Source: Piper betle (Eukaryota > Streptophyta > Magnoliopsida > Piperales > Piperaceae). From it: a stretch of 64,000 bases of DNA. The notes under the pieces were generated by a model that ran no database searches, was not told where the DNA came from, and saw only the letters and a program-made list of their open reading frames with translations. This document shows, piece after piece, positions 1 to 11,714 of this stretch (positions are counted from its first letter, which is position 1; every line of letters starts with the position of its first letter). Made by a program: the position numbers and the translations under genes. The DNA is taken from NCBI GenBank assembly GCA_033002965.1, contig JAURVB010014088.1:56001-120000 (forward strand), written 5' to 3'.

Positions 1-464
1 ATGCATCACAAACCTAGAAGAAACTTGGGACGACCCGAAGGAGTAGTAGGTAAGAGCTACCACAAAATAATCTCACGAGAACATACAAAATTCTAAGACG
101 ATAATAACAATCATATCACCGTAAAAACACAGATGACGTTGCACCTTGCCTACACATATAACAATGATTTTATCTCCAACTACCGAAGTGATAGCGTTCA
201 TTTTCCAAAAAAACAAAAACACGAGTTCAAAATTAACCTTCGCTTCGGTTAAAAATTTTCCCCCAGCCACAAAAGAACCCCAATACGAAAAATGGCCACG
301 CTAAAAAACGTAATCTCCTATATCTGGTCCACCCTACAGCCAGCCTTGATTATTTTTTGAAGGTTCCTTGGAACCTAAACATGCAGGACGCTAACCCATA
401 AAGAAAGAAAATCATGTCTTATGTCTCTCTCCTTCCCGTTGCTTTTAAAACAAGGCCACACTAA
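1..464. other. Intergenic / 3' flank of the VDAC gene
   Basis: No convincing coding exon is seen on either strand. The part nearest 464 should hold the 3' UTR of the minus-strand VDAC gene. Short open frames here lack any recognisable family motif. Confidence 0.6.
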
Positions 465-2786
465 TCAGGGCTTCAAAGCCAAAGAAAGACCCACCTTTGC
501 ACTTTTTTCAACTGCTCTCGTGTCAATCTCTCCAGATATTGTGAATAGTGATTTCGGCCTCCATTCGTGCTGGATCAGGGCACTAGCCTTCCCATAGTTG
601 TTGACCTTCGCCTTTACCACTGTCAGTGGGTCCACTGCATGCTGAGCTCCAATGGTGAATGCATTATCATTGCTTGAGAAGCGGTGGCAAATCTCAGCTC
701 CAACAGATGTGTTCACGAACGGGTTCACGATGTGGTAATAGGAGGCTGCAAGAGTGTCTCCCTTGTCGTTCCTATGGACACACGACAGAATTGCAGACGA
801 ACATTAATCAATTTCGCTTACAATTTTCAACATACACTTCCTGAATTTCAAAACCAGGCAACCAAGATACTCACAAGTTCACGGCAGCGCTGAAATCTTC
901 TTTGGTATAGCTTAGCCCTCCATTATATTTCAGAAAACCTCCAGTGGCAGTGTCGAAGGCAACATCAACTCCAGCAGCATACGTATTGCTGCCAAACACC
1001 CCAGAAAAGTTGATCACTGGGTTAGCAGTCAACCCTATGCTCGTAGTGATGCCTGCATAATCATGCAAATATTGCACTTCCACCTGAAGCCACAAATAAT
1101 CACGATCCACAAAAAACTCATGTCAGTCAAACACGCTAGCTAATTATATACTTCCACCTGAAGTATATAACAAGCTAGCTAGTATAACTCATGTCAGTCA
1201 AATACAAAAACTCTATCAAGGGGAAACTGCACAGGACATCACAAAAAATCCTAACAAACCATGAATTGCTATTCAACATTTAATGGCATTTAGAGCAGCT
1301 AGGTAATCATAAAATTACTATTCAAAAGTTCGACACAAAATCTGAACAAATCAAAGTACGATCTAGAGAAGCTATGGGGTACAGAGCTTAAACAATTGAG
1401 GTTGATAATTTAAAATCAGAAAACAGAATCCCAATATGCATCATGCATCAAGTAATGCAATAATTACCTTCCCAGACTTCTGATCGGGGACAATGAAGCT
1501 CAAAATAGTCTTCAATCCAGGTGCAGGCTCATCAACAGTAACCGTTGCAAAGAGCTGAAAACATGACTCTTTGAAGTCAACACTTACTTTTAGAGGAGCA
1601 TAAAAACAAAGCCTTACCCATATTAAGCTGTTAGCAAACAAGATTAACGTAAACAAAAATCTAAAAGTTTACATCTTACATTCGAGTTTGTGTCCACTTT
1701 AATGTCAGTAGTTACATTCTTGTTCTTCAACTGTGTGTTGAGATCAGCTAGGAATATGTCGCCCTTTTTCAAACCGCTTGCAGTAATAGCCTGCAATTGA
1801 CATCGTATAAATAAAAATACAAAGCATGCAAACGCATCAATCCTTGATTTTGACCAATGTAGCACAATGTGATAGATTTGGAAATGGAAGAGAGTGAAGA
1901 ACTCTCGTAAGCTAGAAAAAAGATATAGTTCAGAAAAGACTAAAATGGCTGGGTACAAGGCAGGCAAAAGGAACGCCGACACACAGACATTATTTCACAG
2001 GAGGATTTACAGGAGCATGAACTCCCTGATGGACAGGAAGACAATATTACACATCATGTACTCACTTTAAAAAGCACAAAGTTATCACAAACAATACAGA
2101 AAAAAAGATTATAATGTTGAAAATTTTTCCCTTCTTAAGCACAACTTCAACTTATACATAAAATTTGCTCCAATAGTCGGGAGGAAAGCTCTTAACTATA
2201 AACACCCACATCTTATACTAAATAAGAACTATCATCCATGAACAATTGAGTCCCGGAACTAAGAGTAGTACCACAAACGCATGTTAAATAAAAGACCAAC
2301 CCACAACTCATAAATGCAAGCATGACCCTGAAAACACAGACGATAACAACTAACTTATAACAAGAATACAACCAACACCAACATCCGATCGACCCAACCC
2401 AACATTCGCCACTACAGTCTACAGGCGAGGCTGCAAGAGCAGAACGCCCATCTATGCCCTGAACCAATAAAACCCTAAGAAACTCAAGCACCAAAGTCCC
2501 AAAAGACTTGATGGAAACTGGGAGATGGGGAAAACTCACCACGCCAGTGGAAGTGTAGGTGGTGATGTTGAACTTCTGATCGCTCTGGTAATCCTTGTTC
2601 AGAAGATCTACAAATCAAAACCAGCAAACAGCATCATAAACATAAACGCCCACAAAAAAGACCATCAAAAATCACAGCCAAAAGAATCCCCCCCCCTCTC
2701 TCCCCACCAAAAAAAAGAAAAAAATTTAAAAAACAACCTCGGGCTTTCTTGCCGATCTCGGAGTAGAGTCCCGGGCCCTTCCCCAT
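465..2786 (-). CDS. VDAC: Mitochondrial outer membrane porin (voltage-dependent anion channel, VDAC)
   Basis: Six exons give an intact 276-residue protein: 2738-2786, 2540-2607, 1680-1790, 1468-1554, 875-1083 and 465-771, all with GT-AG introns and consistent phase. The start [19 protein letters not shown] is the classic plant VDAC N-terminal helix. Further family hallmarks are [16 protein letters not shown], the [11 protein letters not shown] segment, [17 protein letters not shown], and a C-terminus of [17 protein letters not shown] followed by [13 protein letters not shown]. Length equals the usual 276 residues. The family forms a 19-strand beta-barrel in the outer mitochondrial membrane that passes ATP, ADP and other metabolites. 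Which VDAC paralogue this is cannot be settled by eye. Downstream (to the left) the window ends, and the next gene to the right is on the other strand. Confidence 0.97.
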
Positions 2787-2849
2787 CTGCTCGTTGAATC
2801 CAACAAGGATCAAAATGGGGAGCGGGTTTGAGTTGAGCTGGTGGGGAGG

Positions 2850-3540
2850 GTGGATTCGGTGGGGGAGGAATGAAACCCTAGGTGGAGGTGGAGGAGGGCT
2901 CGGGGAGGGTCTGTTGCTATGACTTAGAGAATTTTGGTCCGTCCGATGTTGACCGGGGAAGAGGTATTCGATGTGGACCGTTGGATGTGGGTACGGGTAC
3001 GCGACGAGGGGGCAAGCATGAGCTATCTATCTATCATTAACGGTTTGGATTTTTTACACGTCCGAAACTATTTTTTAATTTCTCTTTTTCAAAAAAGCGA
3101 TAAAAAAATATAAGAATTTGTCACGCCTTGATTTAATTAGAGTTTAAAAAACTGATTTTGATATAAGATAGAATTTTAATTAAGCTCAATTCGACACACT
3201 AGTGTATATGTTTAATTCATTTAAAATTTGATTTGGACTCAAATGCATCAGCTTTTTTCGACTTGAACAACCAATTTAAAATATTTGTGTTGAACTCTTT
3301 TCACGAAAATATAATTTTTTTTAAAAAAATTATAATGAATTTCAGGTGCTTTAAATAAACTAAAAAAAGAATCTGATCGGACAGGAACATCGGGACATGT
3401 ATGGCCGCTGTTGATTTGGAGGATTTGAGGCCCGATTTAGAGCCCGGCCAGCACACTTAACAAATGGGCGTGAAAGAAAGAGCTTCAGGGCCGGAGCAGT
3501 TATAGCTTCGTACTGCATGGCGACGCCCATGCATCTCTCT
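2850..3540. other. Divergent intergenic region between VDAC and the next gene
   Basis: This is the shared 5' region of two divergently transcribed genes. It begins with the GC-rich VDAC leader (a CCTAGGGTTTC motif reads on the minus strand at about 2873-2883) and turns AT-rich from about 3050. No coding exon is recognised. Confidence 0.6.
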
Positions 3541-3550
3541 AACAGCCACC

Positions 3551-3560
3551 TATTTATAAA
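3551..3560 (+). promoter_or_regulatory. Probable TATA box of the 3723-4912 gene
   Basis: TATTTATAAA lies about 160 bases upstream of the chosen start codon, in a plausible core-promoter position with a leader of about 130 bases. The call rests on motif and position only. Confidence 0.45.
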
Positions 3561-3722
3561 CTCCTCCGCTAATAATAGAGCGAGCAAACAAACACTTGGC
3601 AATTGCAAACCGAACATTTTTTATAACAAAAAAATCAATCTATCAATTAAGTTGTCTATTGTTTATACGTATTTGCAAATTTTAATGTGTTTTCTTTTGC
3701 TTCTCCCTGCATCTTCTTCTCA

Positions 3723-4912
3723 ATGGAGACTAAACAATCAGATCATGTGGAAGGCTGCAGCCATTTAAATCCCAAGGCATCGTCCTCATCGACCAGCTCA
3801 GCCTACTCTACGTCCGAGGATGACGATTTTATACAATTGGATCCCAGTGAACTCGAAAAATCAATTTCCGGCCAAAACGCACGTCATAGTCTCAGCGTTG
3901 ACGGACTGGACCAGTTACAACGTCCGTCCAAGAGCTCCACCGACGACGACGACATCGGCCGGCTATCGACTGTCGACTTACCGATATCGATTGCCGCCAA
4001 CAATCCCTTCATGGCCGCCGATTCCCCCTACGCCGTGACCACCTCCCCTCCTGCCCAAGTGATGGTCAAATCGGATGTGCCTGACCCCTACAGAATCCCA
4101 TCCTCGGTGTTTGCACGTACCACTGCTGCGGTTGCGCCAATGGACTGGAGTGTGGCCTCTAACGAGTCATTGTTTAGCATACAAGGGGGCAACTATAGCT
4201 TCTCTAGGGACCATGTCTTATTGATGGGTAAAGCCGGGGAGGACATGGCCTTCCCGGGGCCATATGATCCTTTCCCACCACCTCCAATGTCGGCCCCAAA
4301 AAGACTGTTGGAGAAGGAGGTTGCTGCTGGTTATAGTGGTGATAAGGCCATAAAAAAGAGTTTGAGCAAGTTGGGTTACGGTGATTCTGATCTTGGCATT
4401 CAAGAGTCTTCCTCTCCAGCTCTCAAATCCACTAGTGCTGCTCGCAGGTCCGATGGCAGCGGTGCAAGTGTACACTCCTTCGTCTTCCCAATGTAAATAT
4501 CCCTCCCCTATGCATCACCCTGTTTTTTTAATTAGCATGTTCTTCAGATTTAACATGAAGTAGATCGCTACCGTCAGCCTTGGTAGCCATTCATGAAAAG
4601 TTATCATTATGGATGTTGAATATCTGCAGTTAGCTATATAAACTAACGCGATTGCTTAATTTCTTTTCTTGTAAATGTACGAGAACTTAGATTGAGCTTA
4701 TCTGACTTGGGTTTATTAATTTGGATGGTAGATTGGATGGAGAAGGGGATAAAAGTGAACCAATAAAAGTGGCGGAGAACAATCAACCAACCCAACGGGA
4801 GTCCAGGAGATTGCATGAACAGCCACTGAAGCCTACCACGAGAACCAGTGGCCAATGTTGTTCTTGTTCTAATTGTTTTCCATGCATGTGTTGTTGCCCA
4901 AATTGTTGCTAA
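3723..4912 (+). CDS. Plant-specific protein of unknown function with Cys-rich tail
   Basis: Two exons (3723-4492 and 4732-4912, GT-AG intron) give 316 residues. I recognise the pattern of an uncharacterised land-plant family but know no function. Visible features are an acidic Ser-rich N-terminus (SSSTSSAYSTSEDDD), a conserved core MDWSVASNESLFSI followed by SFSRDH, a Pro-rich stretch (FPPPPM), the segment SFVFPIL spanning the splice site, and a C-terminus ending in Cys clusters (CCSCSNCFPCMCCCPNCC) that could be lipidated or bind metal (inference). The start at METKQSDH is preferred; an in-frame ATG 12 codons upstream (3687) would add a hydrophobic leader. No transmembrane helix is evident in the main body. 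The last codons are part of a tandem duplication that continues downstream. Confidence 0.85.
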
Positions 4913-5238
4913 GCCTTGAATACACAACGTTCTTGTTCTCTCTTTATTCTGCCTTTCACATCACCTCACAGAGGAAATGCATGATGTTGCATAATTAATT
5001 AGTAACATTGCTCTGTTTTATGCCTAGATAGTACTATTTCATTGTTGCCCAAATTGTTGCTAAACCTTGGGGGCATAAAATTCTTGTTCTCTCTTTGTTC
5101 TGCCTTTCACATCAAACCATAACAATATAAAGTGAGCTTGGGTAGATTACACCTCACAGAGGAAATGCATGACGTTCGTATAATTAATTAGTAGCATTGT
5201 GCTGTTTTATGACTAGATAGTACTTTTTCATTGTTGCA
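4891..5238. repeat. Tandem duplication of the gene's 3' end (period 151 bp)
   Basis: The sequence beginning TTGTTGCCCAAATTGTTGCT at 4891, which includes the last Cys codons and the stop of the upstream gene, recurs at 5042. Shared blocks include TCTTGTTCTCTCTTT, CTGCCTTTCACATCA, CCTCACAGAGGAAATGCATGA and CTAGATAGTACT. The second copy carries about 38 extra bases near 5115-5152. A third start (ATTGTTGCATA) appears at about 5231. Confidence 0.85.
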
Positions 5239-5239
5239 T

Positions 5240-5850
5240 ATTATAATCCAAGCTATGACATTATCCTTTAGTCGTGTACATTGAAGTCGTATGGACTGTA
5301 AGATCTTGGGGCATACCTTGGCACTCAACAGAGCCCCAAATATCGCCGGATACGATGCCCACCAATAATCTACTAGCAGAGCTTTACGGCACATTTTCAC
5401 ATTAACAAAAATAATAATAATAAACCTTACAAAGGCTAGCGTGAAAAAGACCTCTTAAAAAGATAACGTGAAAAAGAGTTCTTTTTCATGCCTTTCCTCA
5501 GACAGACTCAGACAAAGATCTCGGCGAGACATAGCTGAATGGAGAACCATGGATACCTGTACGTCGAGCATAGCAAAAAAGCAGTACTAAGTGCCTAGAC
5601 AGAGAATAATGATTATATAAACAGAGATCAAAATGTAAGGATTAATATATGAGTTCTCTAACCAGCCACACTAATATCAATAAGCATCAAATACAGCCTG
5701 GGTACCAATGAGTAAATGGTAAACAAAATTTACAAGAAGACAGAACATGTAGTTCTACACATTTACAAAAAACCGTCGCTGAAGAGTTTCATTCAACATA
5801 TTTGAGATCTGATATCGGCTTTAGGAGAAAGAAGATGGAGTAGCACCAAA
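5240..5850. other. Intergenic region
   Basis: AT-rich DNA with no recognisable coding exon or repeat boundary. Confidence 0.5.
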
Positions 5851-5853
5851 GAA

Positions 5854-6004
5854 TTACGGGCACCAACAATGCACACCTCTTATGGAAGAAGTAGATGAAG
5901 GAAAATGTGTTTTCCTTTCAATTCCCAATCCAAGCTGGTAGTATGCTTCCATATATTCATTCATCCAACCCTCCCTCAACTCTGCTGAATCTCTATACCA
6001 CTGC
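5854..6004 (-). CDS. Orphan terminal exon of an unidentified gene (partial)
   Basis: A clean acceptor (TTTTAG, then GCAG) at 6005-6006 opens a 50-codon frame that reads QWYRDSAELREGWMNEYMEA, then YYQLGLGIE, and stops at 5854-5856 after VHCWCP. The composition is soluble, helix-like and protein-like, unlike neighbouring random frames, so a genuine last exon is likely. I do not recognise the family and could not place upstream exons with confidence. GC-rich sequence at 7100-7190 on this strand (frame MAGRVIGCWYRAEAV with a possible donor GACG/GTAGG) is one candidate first exon, but its phase does not fit directly. The gene may be incomplete. Confidence 0.4.
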
Positions 6005-6009
6005 CTAAA

Positions 6010-7395
6010 ATTGAAAGTGATAAAGAGTTAAGTAGGCCGCTTTGAAAGCAAATAATACAAACATTTTCTTCCTCTTTTTCTTTTTCTTTTATTTTTTATT
6101 TTTACAAAACTGCAATCAAAATTGCAGCAACTAATTGTAGAATAAACAAAAAAATATTGTAAGGGATCAAACTCATTTGTACAGACAGATGAATAAGTAA
6201 GAGAAGTGATTTTCGATGTTCCTTACATATGCAAGAACACAAACTCATATTTCCCATATGCAAGTACCATAGTAGAGATTCAATTTGAATAGAATCAAGA
6301 TAGGAATTCAATTTTAGTTGCCCAAAATGTGGATGTTTTTTTTTCTGAAGGTCAAGTCTGAATAAATTAGGCATCGCTATGCAATGTGCCTAACAGGCAA
6401 GCTTTTCATGTTAACTTGCAGTCAGAAAGATTAAAGATCTGAAATGAGTTCAAAAGATTTTCAGGGTACCTAAAAAAACATTTTTAGTGTAATAGAAAAC
6501 CAGTAGGATGTAAATGAGGGAAGTCACAAATGTAAATTGTGATTAGGGTTCCTTCTTTCAAGTGTCGGAGTAGTTCCCTATCACTGCGTCTTAAATGTGG
6601 AAACTAGATAAAAAACCTGTGCATACATACAACAGGAAAAAAAGAACATCTAATTATAAGCTAAGATTCAATTATATGGAGCCGGATTAAAAAACCAATT
6701 GAAGCACAATGAAAATCTCTGATAGAAGCAAAAGCACCATATAATGTTGTTGGACACGCAAACAGGAGTTTTTGCCGTTTTTTTACGAATACAAAATGAA
6801 CCAAGCAAAATGTTTATAAGCTAAAATTATTATTATCTTAAATAAAAGCTCCATATAAGCAGCTAATCCGGTATAAAAGAACTCCATAGACACAGAACAA
6901 GGTGATCAGAAAGCAGATTAGGACGCCAATCAATATAAGCAATTTGATATACCCAATGACAGACAAAAGGTTTCATATAAACTTGTAAATAAAATGCAAG
7001 AAGAAACAGGAATCAGAGCAACAACTAAAGGTACCATAGGCAAAGCCAAATCGAATGCAATGGCTATATAGATTCCTACCGTCTCTTCTGCGCCACCACC
7101 GCCGCTCCTCTCTTCGTCCGCCAACCTCCGCCACCGCCTCTGCCCGGTACCAGCAGCCGATCACCCTCCCCGCCATTACCATCCTCTCCCTGCGGTTGGA
7201 TCAGGCCGCATGGCCACAACTGTGGCCGCGCGGCCTTTCTGGTGGTGGCAGCTGCGCAGCCAGATCTGGCCTTTACAAGCCAGGTCTGGCCACCACATGC
7301 CTGATCTGGCCGTCCCCCGATGTCGCCCTCCCCTGCCACCGCCAACGCCGCCACTCCTCTGGTTGGATTGGCCTGCGCGACCACAGATGTGGCCA
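6010..7395. other. Region upstream of the orphan exon; GC-rich degenerate repeats at its right end
   Basis: 6010-7060 is AT-rich, with no exon I can defend. 7080-7395 turns sharply GC-rich and contains short degenerate repeats around AGATCTGGCC / CAGGTCTGGCC. Open frames on both strands here look compositional. The block continues on the far side of the inserted LTR at 10365-10590, so it was one piece before insertion. Confidence 0.45.
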
Positions 7396-7400
7396 CGTGG
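7396..7400. repeat. Target site duplication, left copy (CGTGG)
   Basis: CGTGG directly precedes the TG terminus of the LTR at 7401 and is repeated exactly after its CA terminus at 10360-10364. This is the 5-bp duplication expected of LTR retrotransposon integration. Confidence 0.9.
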
Positions 7401-10034
7401 TGTAAAACCCACGATTCGAGTTAGGGTTTTATATTCAGAACCGGTCGGGTCGACCATTATTTTTCGAGTTGAGTCAGTTTCAGGACACGCGTACCGAGCC
7501 GACGCCGGTCACGTGTATGAGCTATGAGGGTCATGCGTACCCAAATATATGATGATAACGTCATGAATACAGCAGAACAGAATGAGTTATCAGATATATG
7601 AGAGTATGCCAGTCATTTTTTATTATTTTTATATATAGTGGATCGTAGAATTAGTATTAGGCCGTTACCGCGTTAGGACGCGTTCGGGCAGTTTGGGTGG
7701 GTTGATAGTTCTAGAGCATATCATTATAATGTTTTGGTGTTTATTTGATTTTACGGGATTTTTCCCGATTTTTATGGATTTTTTTTTAGGATTTAATACG
7801 AGTTAGTTATTATACTTGACTCGAGCCGGAGACGAGTCAAGTCTTAATTACAAGTTTGCCACCCAACCACTTCTTCTCCACCCCCGACCCTTCTTCCCCA
7901 GAACCTTGCCGCGCCGCCCCTGTTCGCGCGCCACCGCCGCCACGGCCGACGCCGCCTGGCCGTCGGACGACGCCGCCCAGCCTGGCCACGGCGTCGCCCT
8001 GCCGCCCCGACCAGGTCCGGCCCAAATCGGGCCGCCGTGACGCCGGATTCGCCGTGCGTAGCGCCGCGGTTGGTTTCGGTCGCGTTGCCGATTTCGCCGC
8101 CGGCGACCGTCGCCGCCGTGATCGGGTAGTCGCCTCGACACCCTCGACCCCTCAGCTGCCTTCCCCGACTGGAACGGAGGCCGTCGCCACCGTGGGCGGC
8201 CGGATCTAGCCACCCATTGCACCGCGGCTCTGTTTTGCCGTTTTCCGGCGAGCCGCCGCCTCCATTGGCCACGCTGATGTCATAGATGAGTCGGGCTCGC
8301 CGAGCCGGTTCCAATGGTACCCTACATGACCCCTATCCAGCTAGTAGATACCATCGGCAATTATCGCCGGAAAACCGCCGGAAGCCGCCGGAAAACCACC
8401 GGAAGTTGCCGGAAAACCGCCAGAAAATCGGAATTTCTGGAATTCGCCGGAATTCACCGGATCTTCCGCGGGGCTCACCCAGTGGAGCTAGATCGAGCTT
8501 CGGAGGCCGATGAGCGCCGAATTTGAGCTTCGAGACGCGCGACGGAACCCTAGCCGTCGCCGATTGCCGACGACGTGAGGTATAATTACCTCTGATTGAT
8601 TTATTTAAAATTGATGATAATTGTTAGCATAGCATGCTAGGGTTGATTAATTATCATGATTAATGTCTTGACAATGAATAAAATAAAGATGTGCATGATG
8701 AGATTATTAGTGAAGGAAGTGATCTAATGAGATGAATTGTGTATGGACATGTTAATCTAGTACGATGTAACTTAGAAGAACAGAATAAAATATGGTATGA
8801 GTAGTTGAGTTAGGATTAGTTACTCTTATAATTATTTGATTGTTATTTTGATGATGATTTTGTGATTGATGTTGGTTGAGTTTGATGCATCATGTAGTTA
8901 GTGGGCGTTAGTATTTAGTTTTGATGTGTAGGTACAGAGTAGGAGCTCGCCGCCTAGGCGCGATGACACGCTTGGAGCTTCTACTAGGTCCGTTTAGGAC
9001 TCGTCTGTTTTACTCTTTTCTATTGTATGTTTGTTTTAATGCCTGCAGGACGGGTTAAGTGGCGTTTTATCGGATCCCACTTATCTCGGGCCATTTAACC
9101 GAACATTTTCCGGATTAATAACCCCTCGAGGATGAGATCCCTCGAGGATGATTTCGAAAACAAGATCCACCACAAGTTGCCTTCGGGCCTATTATATGAA
9201 TCCCTTCCCAGGCCTATATATATATAGTTTTATCGAGTTTTTAGTGAGACGAGAGATGGAGAAACCGACTGCACGTACCATGCAGAGGATGCCGTGACAG
9301 TCAAAGCGGGCTCTGGATTAGTGCCAGCGGACTGTTCCATTCCCGAGGGATCCTGACAACTCCGCGTTTGAGTTCCTCACACCCGGAGGACGTGGAGGTT
9401 TACGGGTACTGTTTAGTACAGCGCATGTCCGGACTTGTGGTTCAAAGGGTACTAAAGGCGACTGCCTGAGAGTACTCGGCCTTCGTGCTCAAGGCCAGGA
9501 GAGATATGGAGGTTCGGAGAGGGCTTAGGATAAAGTTTCACGAGAAGTACTGAAAAAGAAGTGCTGAGAGTAGCACAGTACCAGCAGCAGAGCAGTAAGT
9601 TCGGGATGCTACCGGGTCTGCAGCCCAGTGGCTCCTCAGTAGTGCCCTTCAGAGTGTTCACGTGGAGTATGATGTTTGCTTTGATATGAGAGTTTGCTCT
9701 CATAGCCAGTTTGTTATAGTTATTTTATTTTCCGGACCAGTAACGCTTGTTACTGACGTTTTTCTTATATATATGTAGGTGATAAGCACGAGACGGATGG
9801 GCCGGCCAGGACGGAGGAGCAATGAGGTCTTCTGCACACACACATGTTAGATTTTTGAATGTTTAATATTGTGTTGTTATATTATTATATTATGAATGAC
9901 ATGTTCAAATGCATGAGACATGATAGAATGTGAACACGACTAGAGATGCGCAGTGGAATCGTGGTGGGTTGAAACCCCAGCTTCAGAATGAATTCATGAG
10001 ATGTTAGATTTTATGTGAATGAAATCATGGATGC

Positions 10035-10080
<46 letters not shown>

Positions 10081-10359
10081 TTGACAGGGTGGGCCCATAA
10101 TTGCACTTTTAGGGGAGACCCTGTATGTTTTATTTCAGAATTTTTGATCATAATTATGATGGTGTGAAATTTAATTTGCATGTCATTCGTGTAGTACCAT
10201 GTTAGGATTTTGCGCATTTATTCATTCATGATAGATCGTATCTTCATCTTAAGACGCCGAGATTGGATCCGCATGAGTAGGTTTGGGTTAGCGGACCTAA
10301 CCGGGGCCAGTAACATGCCGGTTCGGTTCACGAGAGTGAACCGGATTTGGGGTGTTACA
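7401..10359. mobile_element. Solo LTR of a large LTR retrotransposon (2,959 bp)
   Basis: The element starts TGTAAAACCC and ends GGGTGTTACA, giving imperfect inverted termini with the canonical TG...CA ends, and is flanked by a perfect CGTGG duplication. No gag, protease, reverse transcriptase, RNase H or integrase motif and no internal LTR pair is visible, so this is best read as a solo LTR left by LTR-LTR recombination. Inside are a GC-rich block at 7850-8570 with short CCGGAAAACCGCCGG-like repeats (8350-8470), an AT-rich block, and an (AT)n microsatellite. Long LTRs with TGTAACACCC termini are known from Ty3/gypsy chromoviruses of the Tekay/Del type; that assignment, and the orientation, are inference. 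The long open frames in the GC-rich block occur on both strands and match no family. Confidence 0.85.
10038..10077. repeat. (AT)n microsatellite
   Basis: About 40 bases of alternating TA inside the solo LTR. Confidence 0.95.
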
Positions 10360-10364
10360 CGTGG
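10360..10364. repeat. Target site duplication, right copy (CGTGG)
   Basis: Exact match to 7396-7400, directly after the TTACA terminus of the LTR. Confidence 0.9.
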
Positions 10365-11710
10365 CGTTATGTGGGAGGCCGCTAAGTGACCAGGTCCGGT
10401 CGCTGCATGCCGGACCAAGCCATCCTCCGCACACCCATATATGTGGCAACACCGCTTGATCCAATCGCGGTCGACAGTCTCAGGCTGTCCTGCGATTGGA
10501 TTTGGCCAGGGATGGCCAAAAATGGCCGCCCTAGGCCTTACGGAGCAAGGCTGCCGCCTTTTGCCCGAGTCGGTGCCATCGGTACTTGAAAAAAAATTTT
10601 AATTTTTTTAAAATAATATATTTGGGCCATTTTTAGAATCAGAGAGCCTAAATTAATGTTTAATTTTTTATTTTTTAAAATTAAAAGATCTTAGTCATTT
10701 TTATAATTAGGTGGCTACACGGTGTAAAAAATTTTCTCAGGCTCAGCCTATTGCTTCTCAATTTATAACTATATTAGTGTTTATCGGTCACTTAACTCAT
10801 GGGACCTGTCGCAAAAGTTTGACAATTTGTAAAAAAAATGGACCCGAAGCACCCAAATCAAAGGACCAATCCTTAGCCTTGCCACAGCCGCCCTACCTCG
10901 CCGCCGTGGCCATGCGTCATGTGTCTCATGGCATTGCTGTTTGCCGCCACCGCCCTGCCACCCCGCAATCGCCGCTTCATCCTCCTCGGCCCTCCTCGCC
11001 GCCAGGACAAATGTCGACGTCGCCTTAGGTATTCTTTTAAACAATTGATGCTGAAGATTTATTCAATATTAAGTTAGATGTTTTTTATGCAATTGTGATG
11101 AATGCAATTGTATTATTTTTCTAAATAATATTGTGTATTATTTGTAAATTTTAATTGGTTATATTGATTATATATATATATTTTTAATTGAATTTATGTT
11201 TAATTTGTTGATTTGCAATTGGTTATATTGATTTTTTGTGTTTATTGCTTCCTTGAAAAGAAAGTGGTGTTAGTCATCAATTACGTGCATTAATATACTT
11301 TCTTTGTTTTTTTAGTTAAGACAGTAGATAATGAATGAAAACTGGTTTTAGTTTGTTTTTTGGAGGCTCCGCATGGAATCGTTGGATTTGGTCTTGGTTT
11401 TTTGTTGAAAGTTATCGAGCTCTGTACTTGAGACTACGGATATGGATATTATTGCATAGCTTTTGTAGTTTGAGTTCTTTTTTACCCTACTAGTTTGCTT
11501 CTCCTGGCTATTAATATGTTGTTGAGTCAATGAAAAAAAGGAAAGATTGTATGCTGTTATTTGTTATACTGTCTAGAGATTTGATACACTAATTTCCAAT
11601 TATTTTCCAATGTCACAGGGTATATTAAGAAGAGGCGGAAATTTTTGTTAGTATAGGCGCACTTAAATTAGAACTGGCAAATGGTATTAGAGCTTGTGAA
11701 ATCAGCTAGC
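10365..11710. other. Intergenic region right of the LTR
   Basis: A GC-rich remnant to about 10590 continues the block seen at 7080-7395. The rest is AT-rich with a short GC island at 10870-11030. No coding exon is recognised. Confidence 0.5.
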
Positions 11711-11714
11711 ACCG

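Noticed and set aside
7055..7527. Overlapping 60-115 codon frames at the left edge of the LTR
   Set aside because: The frames cross the LTR boundary or follow short GC-rich repeats; no family motif or codon preference supports a gene.
7844..8526. Several long open frames on both strands in a GC-rich block
   Set aside because: They lie inside the LTR, overlap one another in opposite strands, are rich in Arg/Pro/Gly as expected from composition, and show no domain.
7401..10359. Full-length autonomous LTR retrotransposon
   Set aside because: No reverse transcriptase, integrase, protease or gag motif and no paired internal LTRs could be found, so only a solo LTR is claimed.
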